Positions 37,283 to 47,075 of a DNA stretch of 64,000 nucleotides are shown piece by piece (position 1 is the stretch's first letter; every line of letters begins with the position of its first letter). The notes under the pieces are model-generated. The model searched no databases, was not told the origin of the DNA, and saw only the letters and a program-made list of their open reading frames with translations. Made by a program: the position numbers and the translations under genes. The stretch is taken from NCBI GenBank assembly GCA_949751835.1, contig CATKHK010000038.1:351727-415726 (forward strand), written 5' to 3'. This DNA comes from Blepharisma japonicum. Lineage: Eukaryota > Ciliophora > Heterotrichea > Heterotrichida > Blepharismidae.

Positions 37283-37582
37283 TTATTCAGTAGGTCTTAA
37301 GTTTTCTAACTCTTGCCTGAGCTCTTCCACTTCTCTTTCAAGCTGCGCATTTCTTTCCTTCAATGCCTCGTATTCAGCTCTTAAAGTTTCAGTGTCAATA
37401 TCTGAAGGCGTTCCAAGATAACGCTTGATGAAGCTAAGTTAATGTTACTCAATTGCATTGGAAGGCTTTTCTGGCTCTTCGTAAAGTCCTACAAGGACTC
37501 TAGTCAGTTGATCAATGACGCCGCTCTTTTCTAGGTATTTTCTGAACTCTTCCTTCTTCGAGTCTGTGGTCTGAAAGCTCAT
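37283..37582 (-). CDS. MYCBP: MYCBP/AMY-1-like small coiled-coil protein
   Basis: A 94-residue protein, split by a 15-nt phase-2 intron at 37434-37448 (sense GTAACATTAACTTAG) between the codons for NAI and FIKRYLG. Exon 1 reads DSKKEEFRKYLEKSGVIDQL and then LVGLYEEPEKP, which is the most conserved part of MYCBP, also known as FAP174 in algal flagella. Exon 2 gives the short leucine-rich coiled coil (LERE, VEELRQEL). The size equals the human protein (103 aa). The family binds A-kinase anchoring proteins and has a central-pair role in cilia. It starts 74 bp downstream of the TTLL gene on the same strand. Each exon is too short to stand out alone. Confidence 0.9.
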
Positions 37583-37656
37583 ATTTATTACTTATTTTAA
37601 AATGCTCCTATTTCTTAAGCGCTTAAATAATTCAAAAATGTATTATTTCAGGCTTT

Positions 37657-39828
37657 TTAGTTCTCGCAGTATTCGCTAAAAACCAGCTCAAATTTATTGT
37701 GAATCTTGGAGTCTGCGATCCAATTCGGGTGCTTTTTTAGATCAACTGGAAAAAGTGGGTCCACAGTTATTCTGAAGACATTGTCAATAAGACCTGGTAT
37801 TAGTGACGAGAGATAGGCACAGCTAAGTTCTAGGCAGGGATTTGTATTGGCTTCTATGAGTCATACGTTATACTCTTCATCGATCATAAAATCATACCCG
37901 AAAAGTTCAAAAGTGTGGAGTCTCCTTTTGGGATCGATTTTCTTATAAACTGACTTAAAAGTATCAGTTATGGTGCTTCTTATTTTTTTAAGGATTTTTT
38001 CATTGAAATTAATCCCAGAATTAATTTCATCTAAATACTCTTGAAACTCTCCATAAGAAAGCTTATTTCCTGGCTCGAACTTTCCATAGTCATCAGATTT
38101 TTTTTGGACTGCGTCATTAGTGAGATGGATATAACGGTTGCTTAATTTTTTAATAGAGTATTCTTTGCAAGAGGTTCTTATATAGCCGTCCTCATAGAAG
38201 TAGCCTTGGATGCATCCATTAATACATGTAATCATCCCAAAGCATCTTATATCAAATTTTCGTTTATATACGAGTAATGGATTTTCTATGTATTTCTGGA
38301 TAATGTAAGTGTGTTTTGATTCTCTCTGTGAATATGATTGCAAAAGTCTTTCAATGTTCTCTATTGATGAAGACACTTTAATACCATTTCCTCTATTTGT
38401 TCCTTCTCCTGGCTTGATAATTCATATATTTTTGGTATTTTTAGATTGCGACTCTGATTCAAACTTATTAAAATAATTTTGAAAAAGCTTAAATTGGGGA
38501 TCTTCCAAGCCTTTTGATATGTGGAAAGTTAAAGGAAGTACTTCAAAAGGATTTGCTCCTATAGACTCATAATATCGCTTTAGGTTTTTGAATAATCCCT
38601 TCTTAGTACACAAATGCCTATTTCCTTCTAGATGATTATGGATTTGAATATTACTATTAGAAATATTTATTTTTGGCTCTATGTGTAAAAATTTGTCTGC
38701 TTGTAAAATTTTTGAATACCCCAACCTTTCTTTTTCTGCCTCGATTTTTCTGGTTAATTTTGAATTTTTTCTTTCTTTTATAAAATCATAATATTTTCAA
38801 TCAGCTAAAGGGAGTTTTTTTATTGTTTTCATATGGATGTTGCTAGTTCAGATTAGCGTAGCTTCTTTTCTAGTCTCAGCCCTTGCCATTCATGGGCGAG
38901 CTCTAAGTATTCAAGAAATCATAGGTGAGTTATTTCCAGGGCCGAGATAGAATTTTACTGACCTTAAATCAGAGTGGGGAAGAGAAATTCCATTACTTAG
39001 TCTTAAGTTCTCCAAGAAGGATAAATATGCGCTTTCTTTAAGTTGCTTATCGTCAATTATTGAAACTTCTGTAGAGCTTATCAGCTTTTTTTCTTTTTTG
39101 CGGGGCTTTAAAAGAGTCCTTATTGGAGTTTCCTCTGTAACTTTATCTAGATTACTTTGTGCATTTTCTGCACTAACTGGCTTTAAAATATAATTCCTCG
39201 TTGTTTCTTCAGGCTTGCTTGTAATCTCTTTGGAGAATTCAATAGAATTAGCAAGCTCACTTAGCAAAGACAGTGCTCTTAAATGCTTATATCGATTGTG
39301 TTTTGGTGTTGTTACTCCCATTACATTGATATTTCGGCTTGTTTGATTTTTCGAATCATGATGGCTTTCAACTGTTTGAATCTCAGGTTTTTTAAATCGA
39401 GGAATCATTGGCCTTTTTTTATTTTTCTTTTCTACTGATGTTGACTTCGGAGCAAAAGACTCTGGAGTTGCTGACTGTGAAAGTCCTTGCGAGGAAAGAG
39501 CTGGCAAGACCGATTTTCAGTGGAAATAAATAGGAACTTCTTCTGGTGGGCGAAGAACTGAGCTTCCTGAGTTGATAAAAATTGAGTTCACTTCATGTTT
39601 ATTCAGTTTAGAGTTCGCTATGCGAGATTCTCTATATACCAACGGAGAAACATCTCTAACATATTTGTTAGAAAGAGGATTCAAAGTTTTTACGAATAAA
39701 CTTGACTGTTGATTACCTGAAATAGTAGTAGAGCGCTTATGTGACTTCGTTGATGAATTTTTGGGACTGAGGTCTGTAGGTAAAGCTTGGTCTAAAAGAT
39801 CTAAATTAGAGAGCAAGGATATTTCCAT
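37657..39828 (-). CDS. Tubulin-tyrosine-ligase-like (TTLL) enzyme
   Basis: A single frame of 723 residues from ATG 39826-39828 to TAA 37657-37659, with TGA-Trp at 39517, 38911, 38422 and 37861. The first 300 residues are Ser/Lys-rich and low in hydrophobics, probably disordered. The TTL domain fills about 340-715: WIIKPGEGTNRGNGI at 469, then the FDIRCFGMI strand, YIHLTNDAVQKK, the FELFGYDFMID strand, and the catalytic metal-binding LIEANTNPC near 657-665. These enzymes add Glu, Gly or Tyr to tubulin tails or related proteins using ATP. The WLIEANTNPCLE end and NRG motif are intact, so it should be active. The exact TTLL class cannot be told by eye. Start shares a 123-bp divergent promoter with the next gene. 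Confidence 0.88.
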
Positions 39829-39951
39829 TTGATAATTTATATTATGGTTCCAACTTTAGATTGGGCAAGAAATAACTGAATTTTATTAAAAATAACTTTT
39901 TCTTAAGGTAATAAATAATCCATCAAAATTCCATAAATTGGCTTAATCATA

Positions 39952-40365
39952 ATGTATTTCTATAATGCTTTGCGAAAATCCCGCAAAACTAGAAGTGTCT
40001 CGTCAAAGCAAGCCAATGAGAGTCTTCTTTCTTCTTGCTCAAAATTTATTATAGAAGACACTGCCCTTCAAAAATCAGATAACTCATCAAAACTTCCAAG
40101 CATAAATCCAAGGATTAAAAAACTGAGAGAAGTGATTAGAAGGAGAGGGAGAACCGACCTTCAAAACCAATCTATGACCTTAGAAAAGCGCAAAGCTAAG
40201 CCTCTTATTGAAAGATGTCCAAGTTTTACTGGGTGCTTAAGGTCCCAAATTATTAAGGGAAAATTTTCGAAAAAAGAAAAGATAAAGAGGAAAGGAGTAA
40301 AAATAAAAATTCGATTGCCGAGATTAAGGGAATATGACCGATTACACCTTACTACCGTCAAGTAA
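39952..40365 (+). CDS. Unknown small basic protein
   Basis: A 137-residue frame, ATG at 39952, TAA at 40363-40365. It has over 30 Lys/Arg and stretches such as KKLREVIRRRGR and FSKKEKIKRKGVKIKIRLPRLR, so it is strongly basic. No signal peptide, membrane helix or known motif is visible. It sits head-to-head with the TTLL gene (123 bp between the starts), which supports it as a real gene. It could bind nucleic acid or microtubules through its basic patches; nothing proves either. The antisense frame over its end is a shadow. Confidence 0.6.
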   Translation: MYFYNALRKSRKTRSVSSKQANESLLSSCSKFIIEDTALQKSDNSSKLPSINPRIKKLREVIRRRGRTDLQNQSMTLEKRKAKPLIERCPSFTGCLRSQIIKGKFSKKEKIKRKGVKIKIRLPRLREYDRLHLTTVK

Positions 40366-40548
40366 GGAATCAGAATGTAAGAATTATGCCATTAAAAAAT
40401 AATATATGCTTTATAAAAACATTATTTAAATTGGCATGAGTAATTTCAATACAATTTCATCATATCTTAAGAAGGCAACTAAAGTGGCACAACAGTGAAA
40501 TTTATATTTACATAGCAAGTTATATCATACTAACCTTGTTGATTTAGC

Positions 40549-40974
40549 TTAGTTTATTGGGTTCTTATTAAACTCAGCCTTGAAGTCCTCAGTTTGTTTG
40601 ATGTAATTCACAAACGCCCTGACGTTTTTGAAAGCTGGAAGTGCCTCAGCAGGAATGACATACCCAAGTTCATCCTCCATTCTCACTACAAGCTCAACTG
40701 CATCCAAGCTATCTAGGCCATGATCAGGGAGATAACTATTAATAGATAGAGCAGCTTTATTGCAAGTGCGGAAGTAGTTTTGAAGCAAATTGAGGACATA
40801 CTTTTCGATCTCTTCTTCTTTCCTAAGCACTAAGTAGTTTCGTGGAACAATTGTCCCTTCCTTATCATAAACCATAGGGGAAAGTTTGGTCATGTCTTCG
40901 TTATGAGGGAAGGCACTTGCTTGCATCATTGAAGTTGACATAAATCTGAGAGCCACTCTTGGTCGCCAAAGCAT
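40549..40974 (-). CDS. NDUFAB1: Mitochondrial acyl carrier protein
   Basis: A 141-residue protein if started at the ATG 40972-40974. The frame is open for 16 more codons to 41022, but that part is AT-rich, adds a hydrophobic stretch and lies in the 5' spacer, while MLWRPRVALRFMSTSMM looks like a mitochondrial presequence. The carrier motif is HGLDSLDAVELV with Ser89 as the phosphopantetheine site, followed by MEDELGYVIPAEAL, typical of mitochondrial ACP. It serves mitochondrial fatty-acid and lipoate synthesis and is an accessory subunit of complex I. It lies 35 bp downstream of the myosin-like gene on the same strand. TAA at 40549-40551. Confidence 0.88.
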   Translation of the reverse strand: MLWRPRVALRFMSTSMMQASAFPHNEDMTKLSPMVYDKEGTIVPRNYLVLRKEEEIEKYVLNLLQNYFRTCNKAALSINSYLPDHGLDSLDAVELVVRMEDELGYVIPAEALPAFKNVRAFVNYIKQTEDFKAEFNKNPIN

Positions 40975-41009
40975 TTTTATAATAGGGTAAATTATTAGGA
41001 AATTAAAAA

Positions 41010-44000
41010 TTAGTGAGGCCATAGCGGCTGAAGCGACTTGAAGATCTCGTTTTGTAGCTGAGAAGCTTTTCGCAGCTTTCTTTGTCGGTTCTCAGCTATT
41101 TCTCGAGATTTGTCTGAAAGTAAATTCGGCTTTTCAGATATAAAAGAAGTCTCATCAGATTCTTTTCTTTCCTTCGAAGGGGTATAGTATAATCTTTCAC
41201 TGAATTTTATGACGCTTGTAGATCTTGATTTTTTGATATTTGGAGAAAAAGTCAAAACGTCTTTTTCCTTAATGATTTTCTGGTGTACTAATAAATCTCT
41301 ATTTGATTGGTATTGATATTGCTTTTCTTTCATTCTTCTATAAAAATCATTGTAACTTCCATTACTTTCTGATGATTTTTTATAGGAAATGAGAGTAGCT
41401 GTGCTTTCTGATGCTCTTTTTCTTTCCTCTTCTACTTTTTGTGATTTCAAAGTTTCGTACATCTTAAACTTGTCTAGGATATCGAATTTCAAGCTACCGT
41501 GCCTATTGTGATATTTCTCAGCAAATTCTCTTGTTTTTTTGGAAAGTACTGGAGAAAAAGTATATTTTTTTGGAGGGCTTTTGCTGGCAGATTTCATTTG
41601 CCTTACATAATAGCGGTGAGCTGTGTGGAGCATTAAATAAGGACTTACTGGTTCTTGAAATGGAGTGATTTCAACTGTTACTATAGAAGTGACTGAGGAT
41701 TTATATCGATTTCTTATAATAGAAACATATCATCTTTGTATTCTTTTTGCAGCCTTAGTTAATTTTTTGAACCTTTTCCTATAAAATATCTGAACTCTTT
41801 TGATGGCTGCAACGCAGATGCCAATAGGCTTATAAGTTTTCCTAGATTTGTAGCCTCTTCATACTTTTTGTATAAGTCTTGCATTAATAAATAAATGCCA
41901 CAAGTTCCTGAAGTATTTCCTGGAGAGATATCCCCTATAATAGGACTGAATTTTTATAATAATTGGAATAGTGTCTGTGTAGTCGAATAGCTCAAAATGT
42001 GATAAGATTCTTTTGAAAAAATTATAAGTTTTATTTGATGCCAAAATTAAGGAGTTTGTTCTCCTTAATGGCTTATAGTTTGGGCGAATATTTTTAGGCC
42101 ATTTATGAACTTGATTAGAAATATAGGACTTATCAAATGAAATATCAATCTGTGAGTAAGATTTTTCTAAGGCTTTTGCTTCAAAATTATATTCTTGGCT
42201 TCGTATGTGACCGAGAATGAAGAAATATGAATTCGAGTTCGAAATTTGGTTTTCATATTTTTTAGCTATTTGAGAAAAATAATTGTTTGAAACTACTAGA
42301 TGGTTAAAGTCTTCTTGCTTGAGCATAACCAACTCATCATTACAGCGGAAATCTTTTATTTTTAATTTATAACTCACTCATTCAATGACGTCTTGAAATA
42401 AAGACTCATTTTGCTTTGTCATAATTTTCCGTAGCTTTACTATAGGGATCCAAAATGGGAACCCATAATAGTATCAGTTAGCAATAGGCATTAATATTCC
42501 TTTATTTAGTTCTTCACAAAATTCATACTTTGCATTAGAATTAGTTATATCATAGATCAAAAAACAATTAAAATCCAAATGATTCAGCAGGTAATAGAGA
42601 GATTTTTTATGAGTCTCATAAATTGACGTATGAGCGAGATCTGATTCACTACAGATTTTTGGAAGCATTCTTTGCAGTATCTTATTGATTGGCTTGCTTA
42701 TTAGTGGGTAGTAAGTTGATGTCGGCAAAAAATTCTGAGACTCATTGAGGAGGCTGGATACATTATATGATATTTCTCCAAACGAAAATTTTATTCTGCA
42801 AGATAATAAAGAATCAGTAGATATAAAGTCGTTAAAAATAGATTTATTTTGGTGGTTTCCTATAAATTCTTTTCAATATGTTTGAAAATTGCCTGAACTC
42901 AGATTACTTACAAATTGTTCAGGCTTAAATAAACTATCTATAAGGTTTTGGCAATGAGGAACAGATAAATAAGTTATATCAGTTTCCTGATTTTTCATTG
43001 CTTTGATAAGTTCAAAGTAAGATCGACATGACAAGAGTTTTAAACTTTCTAAAGCCCAATTAATGTATAGTCCACCCAAAGAATCTCGATAGTCGAAATT
43101 TGGAAAATTTACCAAGGAAATTGAATATGTTCCCTTATATGTTTCCTCATTTTCATTCTTCGATGAACTTAAGCTTTTTCTTGATTGGATGACATTGCCT
43201 GATAGTTTGTCGAGCATTTCATCAATTTTTGTTACTAATCAGTCAAAAGTCGCCCTATATATCAGCCTAGCAAGATCTAATACCATTGTTTCAGCTTCTC
43301 GCTTTGATCCAGCATTCCCAAAAAAGTCACTAAACAGTTCTTGACTCACATTAAAGGCCCTGCACAGTCTGCTTAAATTTTCGTTTGCTTTTGGGATCCA
43401 TTTTTCCCTATAATTTTGCCCTGCAAGTGTAAATTTACCACAAGTAAATGTAATTTCAAACAGAAGCACTATCATTGCTAAAGTATCTTTCAGTTTTTGT
43501 ATGTCTTGCTGCTTAATTTTAAGCGAGTTCATAATTTCCAGGATTTTTTCACTATTTTGGAGCTCCTTTGATATAAGTTTGTACTTTTGGTCAGGATTGA
43601 GCATAGGATTTGAGGGTACGCTTTTTAAGAGAGAAAAAATATTGTTGAAAATTGGGTAATTTTTGTTACAATTGGTTGATAGAAAAGTTGGGTCAAGAAG
43701 TTTCGCTCTTATAGAAGCGCCAACGAGCCGATACTTTAAGTCGAAAAATACTTGCACGGCAATTCCAGTATAAGTTTCATCAACACTTTGATGAATGCTT
43801 GTGCCAAATAAGTTGATAAGCTTTATAGAATTCTTGACTGCTTGTATAAATAAAGAATTTTGCTTTAAAATTTTTGTGGATTCTTGCTTGCTGGAAAGAT
43901 GCAGCAAGTGATCCAGGTGTTTATCAAGATTTATGTAATGATTTGAACTTTTCCCAAGGTTTAAAATGCCCTGGCTTGTTTGTGTGCTAATTAGGGAACT

Positions 44001-44312
44001 ATAAGCTCTTCTGCTGATGTTAAATAAATCAGGACTTTTTTCCTCAATGTCATTGAAATTTTCATCGCTTTCTCCAATTTCATCAGCATTGTGCTCATTT
44101 TGCACTAAAATTGGGCCTAAGAATGTGTATCTCATTCCTTGGCTTAGCCGAGCGTAAAGCGTTTCCATCATAGGACTATCATGATAATTAAAAAAACATC
44201 CAAAGTTTTCTCTCTCACTTTTGTAAAATCGGTCTTCAGTTAAAGTTTCATTGTGCCAATTGATTTGGCTACCTTTTCATTCTGAGGTTGTGCCATTTGT
44301 ATATGTTTTCAT
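41010..44312 (-). CDS. Divergent myosin-like protein with degenerate ATP site and IQ neck
   Basis: One frame of 1100 residues, ATG 44310-44312 to TAA 41010-41012, with TGA-Trp at 44277, 43239, 42873, 42474, 42378 and 41859. The first 780 residues follow a myosin motor by position: TFLGPILVQNE (motor N-terminus), LFNISRRAYSSL before the P-loop, FFDLKYRLVGASIRAKLLD after switch I, LARLIYRATFDWLVTKID (the relay-side helix) and LGGLYINWALESLK after switch II. The nucleotide motifs are lost: GESGAGKT is GKSSNHYI at 120-127, the switch I NSSRFG is about DETYTG at 178-183, and DIxGFE is about VNFPNFD at 400. Four IQ-like motifs follow at about 789-875 (IQSYYRGYLSRK, IQKVWRGYKSRK, VQIFYRKRF, IQRWYVSIIRNR). 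The tail is short and basic. It is probably a non-motile, calmodulin-binding pseudo-motor. The family call is by eye only. Confidence 0.65.
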
Positions 44313-44404
44313 TCTAACGATAAAGACTTATTTATTTCTATTTAACTTTCATTTAAAAATATAATAAAATATCTTATATATCACACAATTTCAAATATAT
44401 TAAA

Positions 44405-45104
44405 TTAATGCTTTGCTTTCTTGACTGGCTTTCCATCATCGTCTCTCTGCGAATTAACTAATCCGCATAATTTTTCAAAAGTCGGTTTATCTAAGTTATC
44501 CACTTTTATTTGTATCCTCTCAGAATCAAGCTCTTCAAGCGCTCTTTTACATTGATTTTCTACAATTCGTACGACTTCAGCCAAGATATCGTTAGGAGAT
44601 TTCCTTACTTTTTCAGCCAAATCAACCTTGGCCTCAAAGCTTATAACTTCTGGAGGGCTAGAGACTTCTGGCTGAGGAATTGGGGTTTCTTCTCTTTGCC
44701 TTTTCTGAGATTTGCTGCTCATTAATCCATGCTTTTCTAAATACTTTTTAGTTTTACTTTCCATGTGTTCGGCTTGCAAATAAATTGGCTAAATAGATAA
44801 TTACAGATCCGGATTGATTATATGTTTTGCAGTTTTCCCATATAAGATTGACATCTGCAAGTATTTCCTTGACAGAATTGTATTTCTCTGATTTTATCTT
44901 CTTTTTTACCGTTGAAAGGTCCATAGGGCGCTTTATAATCAAAGGGTAGTCGTCAAGGCCGGAGGCTTTATAGTCAACAGGCTTGAGAAACGGAAAAGCA
45001 TCGTTTTGTTTTTCTAGGTGCTTTATCAAATCTAAACTTTTTTTGTAATCTTCTTTCGAAAGGCTTTTCTTTTTAGGCATATCTTGCTTTGACTGGGGAT
45101 CCAT
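44405..45104 (-). CDS. Single-bromodomain BET-like protein with ET-like domain
   Basis: A 227-residue protein from ATG 45102-45104 to TAA 44405-44407, joined across a 16-nt intron at 44789-44804 (sense GTAATTATCTATTTAG), the only one here that is not 15 nt. Splicing restores NQSGSPIYLQAE, the expected acetyl-lysine-binding end of a bromodomain. The domain covers about 18-112 with FLKPVDYKASGLDDYP, the DLSTVKKKI helix and the conserved WENCKTYN. After a Lys/Pro-rich link comes an ET-like unit at about 150-215 (VDLAEKVRKSPNDILAEVVRIV). BET proteins read acetylated histones and recruit transcription factors. Animal BETs have two bromodomains and this has one, as in plant GTE proteins. The start shares a 245-bp divergent promoter with the next gene. 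Confidence 0.87.
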
Positions 45105-45349
45105 ACTAAATTATTTTTACAATATGGAGGTAATTTTGGGATTAAGGAGAAATTAAATTGTAATCATGAATTGAATCAATTACATACACATCTTAAAGAT
45201 GAATGACAATTTGAGCATTTTATATTTGGATTACAAACTTAAATTAATATTAAATGCCTTAAAGAGCTTTAAAGATTTAGTTCCTTTATTTTGAAATATT
45301 GGCTTTAATATAATACTAAAAATCTGGTAATTTTAATTTGAAAACTAAA

Positions 45350-46996
45350 ATGACTTCTAGCAATATTCAAAATTTTGTAATTTCAAAAGAAAATAAAGAA
45401 GACACAAAAAATGACCCAGAAATTTGCGTATGAACTAATCATTTTTCAGAAAGCAGACGAAGAAGCCTAGCCACTCACTTGAGTACTGAAAGTGACTTTA
45501 CAGAAGAAAATAAAAATGCTTCTGACGACAGAACTCAATTATCAACTGCATTATCAGGCCTTCCATATGCACCAAATCCAAATATCCTAGGTTTCGTTAG
45601 TAGCAATCCAAATCTTTTGTCCAATCCAGCTGAGACGCCTCAATTCACAGCCAAAAGTTCTTTAGATACTCATCCTCGATCGAGTCTAAGCTCAACCGAC
45701 TTTGATTATAAAATGATAGAAGAGGTTGACAAAAGAAACACTCCCACATCAAAACGCAGAATTATCACAAGTGACCCTGCAAAACTGTGAAAAGCTCTTG
45801 AAAACCTAGAAATGGATTTATTGAGGAAAATTGATATCGTTACTAAAAAAAACGAAATTTATGAGCAAAAGCTATCAAACTACGAAAGGTCATATAAATA
45901 CTCAAAAGAGTGCATGCAGACACTTTCGTTTAGAATAGAAGAAGCTGATATAAAAATCAATGTATTTCTTATATAGAACCTAAAGCAGCTCAAAGAAGCT
46001 GATCAAGTGAGACTCTGCATGATTGAAAACAAATTGAATGATTTTGAAAAATTGGAAAACTTTAATAGAGAAAACTTCATCAGGATTGAAAAAACGATTG
46101 ATGAAATTGAAACGAAAAAAGAAGAAAACTGCAAAGAGCAGGGCTATATAAGTGAATTATTATTTACAGAAAGTATCAAAAAAATTGAAGAAGCCCAAAA
46201 AAAGTTAAGCAACAGAATAAATAATAGCAGGGGAGGGATCAAAGAACTGAAGGAAAGTGTAGAGTCTGTGCTAAAAAACAAATACGACAAAGAAATGAAT
46301 TTTCTTAAAAACGAAATCATCAATCTCAGCCACCACAACAAGCTCTCGATAGATAGTTTGCAAGATGAAGTCGCAAGATTAAAGAAATACTTATCAGAGA
46401 AAAAAAATGAGGATTTGGAGTTTATCATCCAAAATTTAAACAACAAAGAGCAGGAAAAAACTGAACCTTCCTCACAAAACTCTCAAACACAAGAAATTGT
46501 AAGGTTTACACAGATCTCAGTTGAAAATTCAGATGAAGAAACTTCAGAAAAGGCACCAAAAATTCCCAGCTTCTCATTAAGCTTTAAAAACAAAAGTGGG
46601 ATTGTCAGCAGGGTTTCAAGATCAGCAAGTGTAAAGGATATCGTCCCTCCATTAGACATTTCAAGAACAGCAAGAAGACAGCAAGAAGAAGCTAAATCAA
46701 CATGCAGAACCCAGTCAATTACAGAAAGATACCAAACTGAAGAGGAAATAAAAAAAGTGCCAGAAGCAGTCGAAAGTATTGTTATAAACTCGATTCTTGG
46801 GAGAATCAACAACGAAAGAACTTCAGAAGAGCTAAGGAGGAGAAGGCTTTACGCAACGAGGTCAGCTTCCCCTTTAGTTTCGCTGTCAGCCTCTCAGTCA
46901 CAAATTGGGCTTGAATGAGATGGAAATCCTTCTGAGCAGCTCAAAGAAGCCTTGAAGAAAAAAGGCATCAACTTCAAAAATACCTGGAGACTATAA
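45350..46996 (+). CDS. Coiled-coil protein of unknown function
   Basis: A 543-residue protein from ATG 45350 to TAA 46994-46996, with a 15-nt phase-0 intron at 45962-45976 (GTATTTCTTATATAG) and TGA-Trp at 45434, 45788 and 46916. The first 145 residues are Ser/Asn/Asp-rich and probably disordered. About 150-375 is a strong coiled coil (ENLEMDLLRKID, then KKEENCKEQG and KNEIINLSHHN). The last third is Ser/Arg/Glu-rich with motifs such as RSASVKDI and RRRRLYATRSAS that look like kinase sites. There is no membrane segment or signal peptide. It may be a basal-body, cortex or other cytoskeletal component, but I cannot name a family. It is convergent with the giant gene, only 79 bp apart. Confidence 0.75.
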
Positions 46997-47075
46997 ATAT
47001 TATAATTATGCCATTCTTTACGAAGATGTAATATACCAAAAATCTGTTAAAATCTGATAGTTTTATTTAAAAAAA

